A stretch of DNA of 36,504 nt from Paracoccaceae bacterium (GTDB lineage Bacteria > Pseudomonadota > Alphaproteobacteria > Rhodobacterales > Rhodobacteraceae): positions 1 through 36,504 of the forward strand of contig JAFIEO010000011.1 in the NCBI GenBank assembly GCA_020832445.1. Direction: 5' to 3'. How positions within the stretch are numbered: the first letter of the stretch is position 1; each line of letters opens with the position of its first letter. The position numbers and the translations under genes were made by a program. The notes below the pieces were generated by a model, which was given only the letters and a program-made list of their open reading frames with translations, had not been told where the DNA came from and searched no databases. Below are positions 17,424 through 25,419 of the stretch, piece by piece.

Positions 17424-18374
17424 GTGGCACATCAACTACGCGTGGCATTTCAGATGGACCCGATAGAGGCCGTGGATATCGCGGCAGACAGCACATTCCG
17501 CATCGCGCTTGAAGCGCAGGCGCGCGGGCATGAGTTGTTCTGCTATACACCGGACAAGCTTGTGTTCCGCGAAGGTCGTGTTCAGGCACTGGCCCATCCG
17601 GTCACCTTGCAGCCGGTAAAGGGTGCACATGTCACCAAGGGCGCGGCACAGATGCTGGATCTGGCGCAAATCGATGTGGTCTGGTTGCGCCAGGACCCGC
17701 CGTTTGACATGGGCTATATCACGACCACGCATCTTCTGGACATGATTCATCCGTCCACATTGGTCGTCAATGATCCGTTCTGGGTCAGAAACTACCCTGA
17801 AAAACTGCTGGTGCTGCAATTCCCCGATCTGACACCGCCCACGATGATTGCCCGTGATCTGGCAACCATCCGCGCGTTCAAGGCAACCCATGGCGATGTG
17901 ATTCTGAAACCGCTTTATGGCAATGGCGGCGCGGGTGTTTTCCGGCTGGACCCAAATGACCGCAATCTGGCGTCCCTGCATGAATTGTTCACCGGCATCA
18001 GCCGCGAGCCGCTGATCGTGCAGAAATACCTGCCTGCGGTGGCAAAAGGCGACAAGCGGATCATTCTGGTCGACGGGGCACCCATCGGGGCCATCAACCG
18101 TGTGCCTGCGGATGGGGAGACGCGCTCGAACATGCATGTGGGCGGACGCCCCGAAAAAGTTGCGCTGACCGCGCGCGACCACGAAATCTGTGCCGCTATC
18201 GGCCCGCTGTTGCGTGACAAGGGCCAGATCTTCGTGGGCATTGACGTGATCGGCGATTACCTGACCGAAATCAATCTGACCTCGCCCACCGGCCTACAGG
18301 AACTGGAACGCTTTGACGGCACGAACGGGGCGGAACTGATCTGGCAGGCCATTGAGGGCAAGCGCGCCACATGA
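17424..18374 (+). CDS. gshB: Glutathione synthetase
   Basis: 316 residues. ATP-dependent ligation of gamma-glutamylcysteine and glycine, the second step of glutathione synthesis, in the cytoplasm. The N-terminal [28 protein letters not shown]-type block, the ATP-grasp [17 protein letters not shown] loop, and C-terminal [23 protein letters not shown] (metal and substrate binding) are diagnostic. The start is GTG at 17424 with AGGGGG 7 bases upstream. The 98-base gap after yraN may hold its own promoter. The 3' end overlaps the esterase gene by 4 bases (ATGA). Confidence 0.96.
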   Translation: MAHQLRVAFQMDPIEAVDIAADSTFRIALEAQARGHELFCYTPDKLVFREGRVQALAHPVTLQPVKGAHVTKGAAQMLDLAQIDVVWLRQDPPFDMGYITTTHLLDMIHPSTLVVNDPFWVRNYPEKLLVLQFPDLTPPTMIARDLATIRAFKATHGDVILKPLYGNGGAGVFRLDPNDRNLASLHELFTGISREPLIVQKYLPAVAKGDKRIILVDGAPIGAINRVPADGETRSNMHVGGRPEKVALTARDHEICAAIGPLLRDKGQIFVGIDVIGDYLTEINLTSPTGLQELERFDGTNGAELIWQAIEGKRAT

Positions 18375-19288
18375 GTTGGCAACTCAAGGCGCTGCGCGTG
18401 TTTTTGCGTCAGGCCGCGCGCCGGTCGCTTGCGCGACAGCCCGACAGCGTGGCGGCGCGGCGCTGGTTTGAACGTGGCGCATGGCTGAACGCGCGCGGGC
18501 GGCCATGGGTCGGGTTCACACCCGATCAGTTGGGACAGGTGCCCGCGCTTTGGACTGCGCAGCCAGCGCGCCACGCGCCCATTTTGCTGTATTTTCACGG
18601 CGGCGGCTATGTCATGGGCAACCCGCGCACACATGCTGCGCTGGCGGGGTATCTGACCCGCAAGACGGGGTATGAGACCTGCCTGCCCGATTACCGGCTT
18701 GCGCCAGAGCATCCGTTTCCCGCAGCATTTGACGATGCGCTGGCTGCGTGGCTGGCCTTGGTCGCGCGCGGCTATGACCCCGCGCAAATTGCCTTGGGCG
18801 GCGATTCGGCAGGCGGGGGGCTGGCGCTGGCGCTGCTGGCGCATCTATGTGCGACGGGTGCCCCGCGCCCCGCATGTGTCTTTGTTTTCTCGCCCTTCAC
18901 CGACCTGACATTGTCGGGCGGGACAATCCGCAGCAACGCGGCAAGCGAAATCCTGCTGCCAGTCCAGCGGTTGCAACAGTTGCGCGACCGTGTTTTGCAA
19001 GGCGCGGATGCAACCGACCCGCGCATCTCGCCATTGTTTGGCACATTCAATGGTGCACCGCCGGTCCTGTTGCAGGTCGCACGCAGTGAAATCCTGCTGG
19101 ACGATTCCCGCAGGATGGCCGCGCATCTGCGCGAATTCGGCACGGATGTGACCCTTCAGGAATGGGGCAACCTGCCCCATGTCTGGCAGTATTTCCACGG
19201 CTGGCTGCCTGAAGCGCGCAAGGCGCTGGGCGATTGCGCGGGGTTCATCCGCCAACACCTTCCGGAACGCCCATCAGACGGTAACTGA
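18371..19288 (+). CDS. Alpha/beta-hydrolase esterase of the hormone-sensitive-lipase family
   Basis: 305 residues. The oxyanion motif HGGG is in [10 protein letters not shown] near residues 76-80, and the nucleophile elbow is GDSAGG with Ser at about residue 146. The acid residue is probably in EILLDD near 240, and the catalytic His is in LPHVWQYF near 270. This layout is the bacterial HSL (Abhydrolase_3) family, carboxylesterases acting on short acyl esters; the natural substrate is unknown. No signal peptide. Translationally coupled to gshB through an ATGA overlap. Its last 44 bases overlap yifB on the other strand. Confidence 0.9.
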   Translation: MSWQLKALRVFLRQAARRSLARQPDSVAARRWFERGAWLNARGRPWVGFTPDQLGQVPALWTAQPARHAPILLYFHGGGYVMGNPRTHAALAGYLTRKTGYETCLPDYRLAPEHPFPAAFDDALAAWLALVARGYDPAQIALGGDSAGGGLALALLAHLCATGAPRPACVFVFSPFTDLTLSGGTIRSNAASEILLPVQRLQQLRDRVLQGADATDPRISPLFGTFNGAPPVLLQVARSEILLDDSRRMAAHLREFGTDVTLQEWGNLPHVWQYFHGWLPEARKALGDCAGFIRQHLPERPSDGN

Positions 19289-20768
19289 TCGCCTCGGCCA
19301 TGTGGGGGGCGCGCACGGTGTCTGCCCCTTCAAGGTCTGCAATGGTGCGCGCAACCCGCAACAGCCGGTGATAGGCGCGCGCCGTCAGCCCGAACCGGGC
19401 TGCCGCGCGCATCAAAAGCGCGCGCCCTTCGGCGTCGGGGCGCGCGATATCTTCCAGCAGCGCCCCTTCGACATCGGCATTGACGCGCATCCCCGCATGC
19501 CCGGCAAAACGCGCCGCCTGCCGTGCCCGCGCCTGCGCGACACGCGCGGCCACCATCGCCGAACTGTCGCCCGATGGCGGCAGATCAAGGTCGGAGTAGG
19601 CGACAGGCGGCACTTCCACACGCAGATCAAACCGGTCCAGTAACGGCCCTGAAATGCGGCCCATATAGTCATCGCCGCACACGGGCGCGCGCGCGCAGGC
19701 GCGGGCTGGTTCGGACATATAGCCGCATTTGCAGGGATTGGCGGCCGCGACCAGCAGAAACCGGCACGGGTAGCGGATATGCGCATTGGCGCGCGCCACC
19801 ACCACTTCGCCGGTTTCAATGGGCTGGCGCAGCGTTTCCAGAACCATGCGCGGGAATTCCGGCAATTCATCCAGAAACAGCACCCCGTTATGGGCCAGTG
19901 ATATCTCGCCCGGTTTGGCCCCTTTGCCACCGCCGACAATCGCCGCGACGGACGCTGTGTGATGGGGTTCGCGAAACGGGCGCGTGCGCGAAATACCGCC
20001 CTGTTCCAAAAGCCCTGAAATGGAATGGATCATCGAGGTTTCCAGCGCTTCGCCCGCGCCCAGTTCGGGCAGGATGCCGGGCAGTCGCGCGGCCAGCATG
20101 GATTTGCCCGACCCCGGTGTGCCCACCATCAGCATATGGTGCCGCCCTGCAGCGGCAATTTCCAGCGCGCGTTTGGCGCGTTCCTGTCCCTTCACATCCA
20201 TAAGATCGCGCAGCCCGTGATTGCGCACCACCTCTCCGGGGGCGGCGGGTGTCAAGGGCGCCTGCCCCGAATAGTGGTGAATGACTTGTGCGAGGGTCGA
20301 TGGCGCGAAAACGCGGGTCGCATCAACCCATGCGGCTTCTGGTCCGCAGGATGCGGGGCAAAACAGCGTATACCCCCCTTCTGCGGCCGCCATGGCTGCG
20401 GGCAACGCGCCCAGCACCGCAACCAATGTGCCGTCCAGTGACAATTCGCCCAACGCAACTGTGCCGGCCACATCCTCTGGCGGAATAATCTCCAGCGCGG
20501 CCAGCAACGCCATGGCGATGGGCAGGTCAAAATGCGACCCTTCCTTCGGCAGGTCGGCAGGGGACAGGTTGATGGTGATCCGCTTGGATGGCAGGGCAAC
20601 GGATAGTGCAGACAGCGCCGCGCGCACCCTTTCGCGCGCTTCCGACACAGCCTTGTCGGGCAGGCCCACAATCTGGAAGGATGGCAGACCCGGCGAAACC
20701 GCGCATTGCACTTCGACAAGGCGGGCTTCAATCCCTTCAAACGCAACTGTCAATGCCCGTGCGACCAT
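19245..20768 (-). CDS. YifB/ComM family Mg-chelatase-like AAA+ ATPase
   Basis: 507 residues. The N-terminal domain has the Lon-protease-like fold without catalytic residues (VEVQCAVSPGLPSFQIVGLPDKAVSEARERV). The central AAA+ module has Walker A GTPGSGKSMLAARL near residue 217 and Walker B-like LFLDELPEFPR. A four-Cys cluster NPCKCGYMSEPARACARAPVC precedes GPLLDRFDL, and the Mg_chelatase C-terminal domain follows. In Vibrio and Haemophilus, ComM is a helicase promoting branch migration during natural transformation; here competence is not shown by the context. I use the ATG at 20768 rather than an upstream TTG at 20792. Converges on the esterase gene. Confidence 0.93.
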   Translation of the reverse strand: MVARALTVAFEGIEARLVEVQCAVSPGLPSFQIVGLPDKAVSEARERVRAALSALSVALPSKRITINLSPADLPKEGSHFDLPIAMALLAALEIIPPEDVAGTVALGELSLDGTLVAVLGALPAAMAAAEGGYTLFCPASCGPEAAWVDATRVFAPSTLAQVIHHYSGQAPLTPAAPGEVVRNHGLRDLMDVKGQERAKRALEIAAAGRHHMLMVGTPGSGKSMLAARLPGILPELGAGEALETSMIHSISGLLEQGGISRTRPFREPHHTASVAAIVGGGKGAKPGEISLAHNGVLFLDELPEFPRMVLETLRQPIETGEVVVARANAHIRYPCRFLLVAAANPCKCGYMSEPARACARAPVCGDDYMGRISGPLLDRFDLRVEVPPVAYSDLDLPPSGDSSAMVAARVAQARARQAARFAGHAGMRVNADVEGALLEDIARPDAEGRALLMRAAARFGLTARAYHRLLRVARTIADLEGADTVRAPHMAEAISYRLMGVPEGVGG

Positions 20769-20860
20769 GGATACACCCGTTTTTCCCCGCAATCAGGGTT
20801 AACGCGGATGTGTTTAATATTGGTTAATTTTTCCTGATGACGCGTTCGTGAACCTAGAAA

Positions 20861-20890
20861 TGAACCAGATGCAACTTTGCTGCGTAAGAG
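20861..20890 (+). promoter_or_regulatory. Candidate RpoE (ECF sigma)-type promoter of rpoH
   Basis: TGAACC (20861-20866), 18 bases, then TAAGAG (20885-20890), ending 32 bases before the rpoH ATG. It resembles the RpoE/ChrR-controlled promoters known from Rhodobacter (TGATCC-like -35 and TAAGA-like -10), and rpoHII of Rhodobacter is an RpoE target. The match is by eye, with one mismatch in the -35 element; no transcript evidence. Confidence 0.5.
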
Positions 20891-20922
20891 AAGCATAGAT
20901 CAGAACCTAACAGGGGGTAGAC

Positions 20923-21801
20923 ATGGCGCTGGACTATTCAGATGATCGCACGATGTCCCGTAAGGCCATGAAGGCCGAACTTCTGGACGCCGAAACCGAA
21001 TTGCGGCTTGCATATGCATGGCGCGACCACCGCGACGAAGCAGCCCTGCACCGGTTGATCACTGCCTATATGCGGCTGGCCATTTCCATGGCGTCGCGTT
21101 TCCGGCGCTATGGCGCGCCCATGAACGACCTGATTCAGGAAGCGGGGCTTGGCCTGATGAAGGCGGCTGATAAATTTGACCCGGACCGCGGGGTGCGCTT
21201 TTCAACCTATGCTGTGTGGTGGATCAAGGCCAGCATTCAGGATTATGTGATGCGCAACTGGTCCATGGTGCGCACGGGGTCAACGTCCAGCCAGAAATCG
21301 CTGTTTTTCAACCTGCGCCGCGTGCAGGCCAAATTCGAACGCGAGGCCATGTCGCGCGGCGAGCGGCTGGATCCCCACCAGTTGCGTGAAATGATATCGC
21401 AGGAAGTCGGGGTTCCGTTGCACGATGTCGAAATGATGGAAGGGCGGCTTTCGGGGTCTGACTATTCGCTGAATGCCACCCAGTCCAGCGACGAGGACGG
21501 GCGCGAATGGATTGACGCGCTGGAAGATGACAGCGAGCAGGCAAGCGAAGGTGTGGAGCTTGCCCATGACACGGCACAATTGCGCGAATGGTTGCTGAAC
21601 GCCATGCAAACCCTAAGCGAGCGCGAGCGGTTCATCTTGCGGGAGCGTAAATTGCGCGCAGACCCGCGCACGCTGGAATCTCTGGGGCAGGAAATGGGCC
21701 TGTCCAAAGAACGTATTCGCCAGCTTGAAGCCGCAGCCTTCAAGAAAATGCGTAAAGCCCTTGAAACCCAGTCGCGAGAAGTGCTTCACTTCCTTGCATG
21801 A
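20923..21801 (+). CDS. rpoH: RNA polymerase sigma-32-type factor, RpoHII-like
   Basis: 292 residues. Region 2 is clear (LITAYMRLAISMASRF, DLIQEAGLGLMKAADKFDP, FSTYAVWWIKASIQDYVMR). The RpoH box SQKSLFFNLRR lies near residues 122-132. Region 4 (TLSERERFILRERKL, LGQEMGLSKERIRQLEAAAF) ends the protein. The box places it in the heat-shock sigma group. The wording ASIQDYVMRNWSMVRTG and the following chaN-coaBC-dut genes fit the second copy (RpoHII) of Rhodobacteraceae, which serves the singlet-oxygen and oxidative response. The ATG follows AGGGGG at about 6 bases. A candidate ECF-type promoter lies just upstream. Overlaps the ChaN-like gene by ATGA. Confidence 0.93.
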   Translation: MALDYSDDRTMSRKAMKAELLDAETELRLAYAWRDHRDEAALHRLITAYMRLAISMASRFRRYGAPMNDLIQEAGLGLMKAADKFDPDRGVRFSTYAVWWIKASIQDYVMRNWSMVRTGSTSSQKSLFFNLRRVQAKFEREAMSRGERLDPHQLREMISQEVGVPLHDVEMMEGRLSGSDYSLNATQSSDEDGREWIDALEDDSEQASEGVELAHDTAQLREWLLNAMQTLSERERFILRERKLRADPRTLESLGQEMGLSKERIRQLEAAAFKKMRKALETQSREVLHFLA

Positions 21802-22586
21802 TAAAAACCATAATTGCATTCGCATGTCTGGCTGCGCCCGCGTTGGCGCAGCCGGATTTATTGAACAACCTGCCCGAAGCTGACGTTGTTTTTCTGGGCG
21901 AGGTGCATGACAACCCCGCCCATCATGAAAACCAGACCATCGCAACGCAGGCCATTGGCCCTGCCGCACTTGTGTTTGAAATGCTGACGGATGATCAGGC
22001 AGCGCGCATCCCCGCTGACGCGGTCCTTGATCAGGACGCCTTGCAGGCGGCTCTGGACTGGGACCGATCTGGCTGGCCGGATTTTGCGATGTATTATCCG
22101 CTGTTTACCGCAGCCCCGACTGCCACGATTTTTGGTGCGGGGCTGCCACGCGATGCGGCACGCAATGCCATGGGGCAGCCGCTGACACAGGCGTTTTCCG
22201 GCGATGCCGCGCGCTTCGGGCTGGATATGCCCCTGGACAGCGTGCAACAACAGGCCCGCGAAGACCTGCAAGCGCGCGCCCATTGCAATGCGCTGCCTGA
22301 TGAGATGTTGCCCATGATGGTGGACATACAACGTTTGCGCGATGCAATGCTGGCAGATGCCGCACTGAAGGCGTATCAGGACACTGGCGGCCCTGTCGTT
22401 GTCATTACCGGCACCGGCCATGCGCGAACCGATTGGGGCGCGCCTGCCCTGCTTGCGCAAGCCGCACCCGATCTGCGCGTCCTGTCCATAGGCCAGTTTG
22501 AAAGCGAACCGGATGACCCTGCGCATGATCTGCATCTGGTCACAGAACCGCATCCGCGCCCTGACCCCTGCGATGCGTTTCGTTAG
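21798..22586 (+). CDS. ChaN-like haem/iron-regulated periplasmic protein
   Basis: 262 residues. An N-terminal signal peptide (MIKTIIAFACLAAPALA, cleavage near residue 17-18) exports it. The Cofac_haem_bdg/ChaN family motif VVFLGEVHDNPAHHENQ follows directly; this fold binds haem in Campylobacter ChaN. The later VVVITGTGHARTDWGAP block is also conserved in the family. A lipobox is not convincing, so it is likely soluble periplasmic. Role in Rhodobacteraceae unknown. It is coupled to rpoH through ATGA, so it should share the stress promoter. Confidence 0.85.
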   Translation: MIKTIIAFACLAAPALAQPDLLNNLPEADVVFLGEVHDNPAHHENQTIATQAIGPAALVFEMLTDDQAARIPADAVLDQDALQAALDWDRSGWPDFAMYYPLFTAAPTATIFGAGLPRDAARNAMGQPLTQAFSGDAARFGLDMPLDSVQQQAREDLQARAHCNALPDEMLPMMVDIQRLRDAMLADAALKAYQDTGGPVVVITGTGHARTDWGAPALLAQAAPDLRVLSIGQFESEPDDPAHDLHLVTEPHPRPDPCDAFR

Positions 22587-22660
22587 CGGGGGGCTTTTGC
22601 TTTCTGATACAACCGCGTAGGACTGACGATATTGCACCGATTTCGGACGCGGAGGCCAGA

Positions 22661-23851
22661 ATGGTAGCGGGCAAACATATCACACTGATTATCGGTGGCG
22701 GAATCGCGGCCTATAAATGTCTGGACCTGATCCGCAAGCTGCGCGCGGCGGGCGCACAGGTGACACCCGTTGTGACGCGCGCGGGCACAAAATTTGTAAC
22801 CCCCCTGTCGGTCGCTGCACTTGCGGGCGCGCGCGTCTATCAAGACCTGTTCGACCTGAAGGACGAGGCTGAGATGGGGCACATCCAGTTGTCCCGCGCG
22901 GCAGATTTGCTGGTTGTGGCCCCTGCCACTGCCGATATGATGGCCAAAATGGCGGGCGGGCATGCCGATGATCTGGCCACAACACTGCTGTTGGCAACCG
23001 ACAAGCCCGTCTTGATTGCCCCTGCGATGAATCTGCGCATGTGGGAACATGCAGCAACGCGGCGCAATCTGGCACAGTTGCGTGCGGATGGCGTGGCGGT
23101 TGTGGGGCCAGAGTCCGGCGATATGGCGTGCGGTGAATACGGGCCGGGCCGGATGGCCGAACCTGCCCAGATCATGGATGCGATTGCCACAGCACTTGGC
23201 CCACGCCCGCTGACGGGCAAGCGTGTGCTGGTCACTTCGGGGCCTACGCATGAACCGATTGATCCGGTGCGCTATATTGCAAACCGTTCCTCCGGCGCGC
23301 AAGGCACGGCCATCGCGGCGGCGCTGCGCGATCTGGGCGCTGATGTGGTGTTTGTAACCGGCCCTGCAACTGTTGCCCCACCGTCAGGCGTTCAGATTGT
23401 AGCGGTGGAAACCGCGCGCGATATGCTGCACGCTGTTGATGCTGCACTGCCTGTGGATGTCGCTGTCATGGCGGCGGCAGTGGCAGATTGGCGGGTTGAA
23501 AACAACTTCGCGCAGAAGATTAAGAAAAAACCACAAGGCACACCAGAACTTAAATTTTCTGAAAATCCGGACATTCTGAAGCAACTATCATCACATGTGT
23601 CGCGCCCTGAACTTGTGATCGGTTTTGCAGCGGAAACGGAGAATGTGGTGGCCAACGCCATGGCCAAGCGCACCCGCAAGGGCTGCGACTGGATCGTTGC
23701 CAATGATGTGTCGCCCGCAACAGGTATCATGGGCGGGTCTGAAAATGCGGTGCATCTTGTGACACAAACCGGGGTCGAGGACTGGCCCCGCCTGCCAAAG
23801 ACCGAAGTTGCCCGCAAACTGGCGGCGCGCATTGCAAAGGCCCTGACATGA
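22661..23851 (+). CDS. coaBC: Bifunctional phosphopantothenoylcysteine decarboxylase / phosphopantothenate-cysteine ligase
   Basis: 396 residues. Catalyses two steps of coenzyme A synthesis in the cytoplasm. The N-terminal CoaC half is a flavoprotein with GGGIAAYK at the N-terminus, PAMNLRMW, and the substrate flap with the reactive Cys, ACGEYGPGRM. The C-terminal CoaB half has VLVTSGPTHEPIDPVRYIAN, SSGAQG and the catalytic KIKKKP lysine motif. The ATG at 22661 follows GGAGG at 6 bases. The 74-base gap after the ChaN-like gene leaves room for a promoter. Coupled to dut by ATGA. Confidence 0.97.
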   Translation: MVAGKHITLIIGGGIAAYKCLDLIRKLRAAGAQVTPVVTRAGTKFVTPLSVAALAGARVYQDLFDLKDEAEMGHIQLSRAADLLVVAPATADMMAKMAGGHADDLATTLLLATDKPVLIAPAMNLRMWEHAATRRNLAQLRADGVAVVGPESGDMACGEYGPGRMAEPAQIMDAIATALGPRPLTGKRVLVTSGPTHEPIDPVRYIANRSSGAQGTAIAAALRDLGADVVFVTGPATVAPPSGVQIVAVETARDMLHAVDAALPVDVAVMAAAVADWRVENNFAQKIKKKPQGTPELKFSENPDILKQLSSHVSRPELVIGFAAETENVVANAMAKRTRKGCDWIVANDVSPATGIMGGSENAVHLVTQTGVEDWPRLPKTEVARKLAARIAKALT

Positions 23852-24315
23852 GCGTGACCATAAATTTCCAACGCCTGCCCGACAGCGACCCCATGATTGA
23901 CCTGCCCGCCTATGCCACAGGTGGCGCGGCGGGCGCGGACATACGCGCCAATTTTGCGCCGGATCTGCGCACGACCGGCTTGCGGCTGGCCCCGATGGAA
24001 CGCGCGCTTGTGCCCACGGGGCTGGCCTGCGCAATCCCGCAGGGGTTTGAAATGCAGATCCGCGCGCGCTCGGGTCTGGCAGTGAAACACGGGCTTGCAC
24101 TGGTGAACGCTCCCGGCACTATCGACAGCGACTATCGCGGGCCAGTCGGCGTGATCATGATAAATCTGGGGGCAAGCGCATCCACCATCGAGCATGGCAT
24201 GCGCATTGCCCAGATTGTCATTGCCCCCGTCACACAAGCACAGTTTGCCTTGACCGACCGGCTTGATGCCACAGATCGTGGTCAAGGCGGGTTCGGGTCA
24301 ACGGGAACGGTCTGA
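23848..24315 (+). CDS. dut: Deoxyuridine 5'-triphosphate nucleotidohydrolase
   Basis: 155 residues. Trimeric dUTPase, hydrolyses dUTP to dUMP and pyrophosphate, keeping uracil out of DNA and feeding dTMP synthesis. The five conserved motifs are present: GAADIRANF-type motif 1 (AGADIRANF), RSGLAVKHG (motif 2), GTIDSDYRGPVGV (motif 3 with catalytic Asp), RIAQIVIAPV (motif 4) and RGQGGFGSTG (motif 5, P-loop-like). Full length. Starts in the ATGA overlap with coaBC, a pairing conserved in many bacteria. Confidence 0.97.
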   Translation: MSVTINFQRLPDSDPMIDLPAYATGGAAGADIRANFAPDLRTTGLRLAPMERALVPTGLACAIPQGFEMQIRARSGLAVKHGLALVNAPGTIDSDYRGPVGVIMINLGASASTIEHGMRIAQIVIAPVTQAQFALTDRLDATDRGQGGFGSTGTV

Positions 24316-24336
24316 GCGGTCAGATAAGGGGCGTAT

Positions 24337-25419
24337 ATGGGACTGGTTCTGTTTCTGATGGCTGTGCTTTGGGGGCTGGGCTGGGCTATGAAAGCGCCTG
24401 TCCGCGCACGGCTTTGGATGATTGGCCTGATATATCTGGCGGTCGTGATCGCGCAACTGGCGCTTCCCGAAACGGCGGCGTTGCGCATGGCAACCGGTGG
24501 CACTGTGCAACCATGGCTGGTTCTGGGCGTGTTGGGCGCAGTGGCACTGGGTTATAGCGCCATAATCGGGCGGTTGCGCCGCCGCGTCAAGGACCGCACA
24601 CCCGCCCCCGCCCCCCAGACCGACACATTCCGAGAGGCCGAACTGAACCGCTATGCCCGCCATATTGTGTTGCGCGAAATTGGCGGCACTGGCCAGAAGA
24701 AGCTGAAAGCGGCGCGCGTGCTGGTTGTGGGCGCGGGCGGGCTGGGATCACCTGCGCTGCTGTATCTGGCCGCATCCGGTGTGGGCACGATCGGGGTGAT
24801 TGACGATGACCTTGTCGACGGGTCCAACCTGCAACGCCAGGTTATCCACCGTGACGACATGATTGACACGCCCAAGGTTTTTTCGGCGCAGGCCGCGATG
24901 CTGGCCCTTAATCCGTTCATTGCAGTGCGCCCCTATCACCGGCGGCTGACGGATGATGTCGCGACAGCCCTGTTTGCGGAATATGATCTGATACTGGATG
25001 GCACCGACAATTTCGACACGCGCTATCTGGTCAACCGTGCGGCAGTGGCCACTGGCAAGCCGCTGATTTCAGCGGCAATTACGCAATGGGAAGGGCAGAT
25101 AAGCCTATATCATCCCGCATCTGGTGGCCCATGTTATGAATGCGTTTTTCCCAACCGGCCCGCAGCGGGGCTGGCCCCCGCCTGCGCGGAAGCAGGCGTC
25201 GTGTCCCCCCTGCCCGGAATTCTTGGCACGATGATGGCACTGGAGGCAATCAAGCACCTGACAGGTGCAGGCCAGACATTGCAAGGGCGCTTGCATATCC
25301 ATGACGGACTGTATGCGGACAGCCGGACACTGCGCATTGCGCCGCGCGCCGGGTGTGCGTGCTGCGGTGGGGATGATGATGGGGCTGGTGTGGCTATAGC
25401 TGGACCCGAACCCGCATAA
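24337..25419 (+). CDS. Membrane-anchored E1-like ThiF/MoeB-family protein
   Basis: 360 residues. Residues 1-85 hold three hydrophobic segments (about 2-17, 25-45 and 57-78), unusual for this family. From about residue 97 there is a full adenylation domain: ELNRYARHIVLREIGGTGQ, nucleotide loop VLVVGAGGLGSPALLYLAASG, DDDLVDGSNLQRQ, DGTDNFDTRYLVN. Two CxxC pairs for structural zinc are CYEC and CACC. The late block PACAEAGVVSPLPGILGTMMALEAIK matches MoeB. MoeB/ThiF adenylate the C-terminal Gly-Gly of MoaD/ThiS. A MoaD gene with GG terminus lies at 29.4 kb, so MoeB function is plausible but unproved. It has no rhodanese domain. AAGGGG precedes the ATG; 21 bases after dut. Converges on the CpdB-like gene with a 26-base overlap. 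Confidence 0.9.
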   Translation: MGLVLFLMAVLWGLGWAMKAPVRARLWMIGLIYLAVVIAQLALPETAALRMATGGTVQPWLVLGVLGAVALGYSAIIGRLRRRVKDRTPAPAPQTDTFREAELNRYARHIVLREIGGTGQKKLKAARVLVVGAGGLGSPALLYLAASGVGTIGVIDDDLVDGSNLQRQVIHRDDMIDTPKVFSAQAAMLALNPFIAVRPYHRRLTDDVATALFAEYDLILDGTDNFDTRYLVNRAAVATGKPLISAAITQWEGQISLYHPASGGPCYECVFPNRPAAGLAPACAEAGVVSPLPGILGTMMALEAIKHLTGAGQTLQGRLHIHDGLYADSRTLRIAPRAGCACCGGDDDGAGVAIAGPEPA

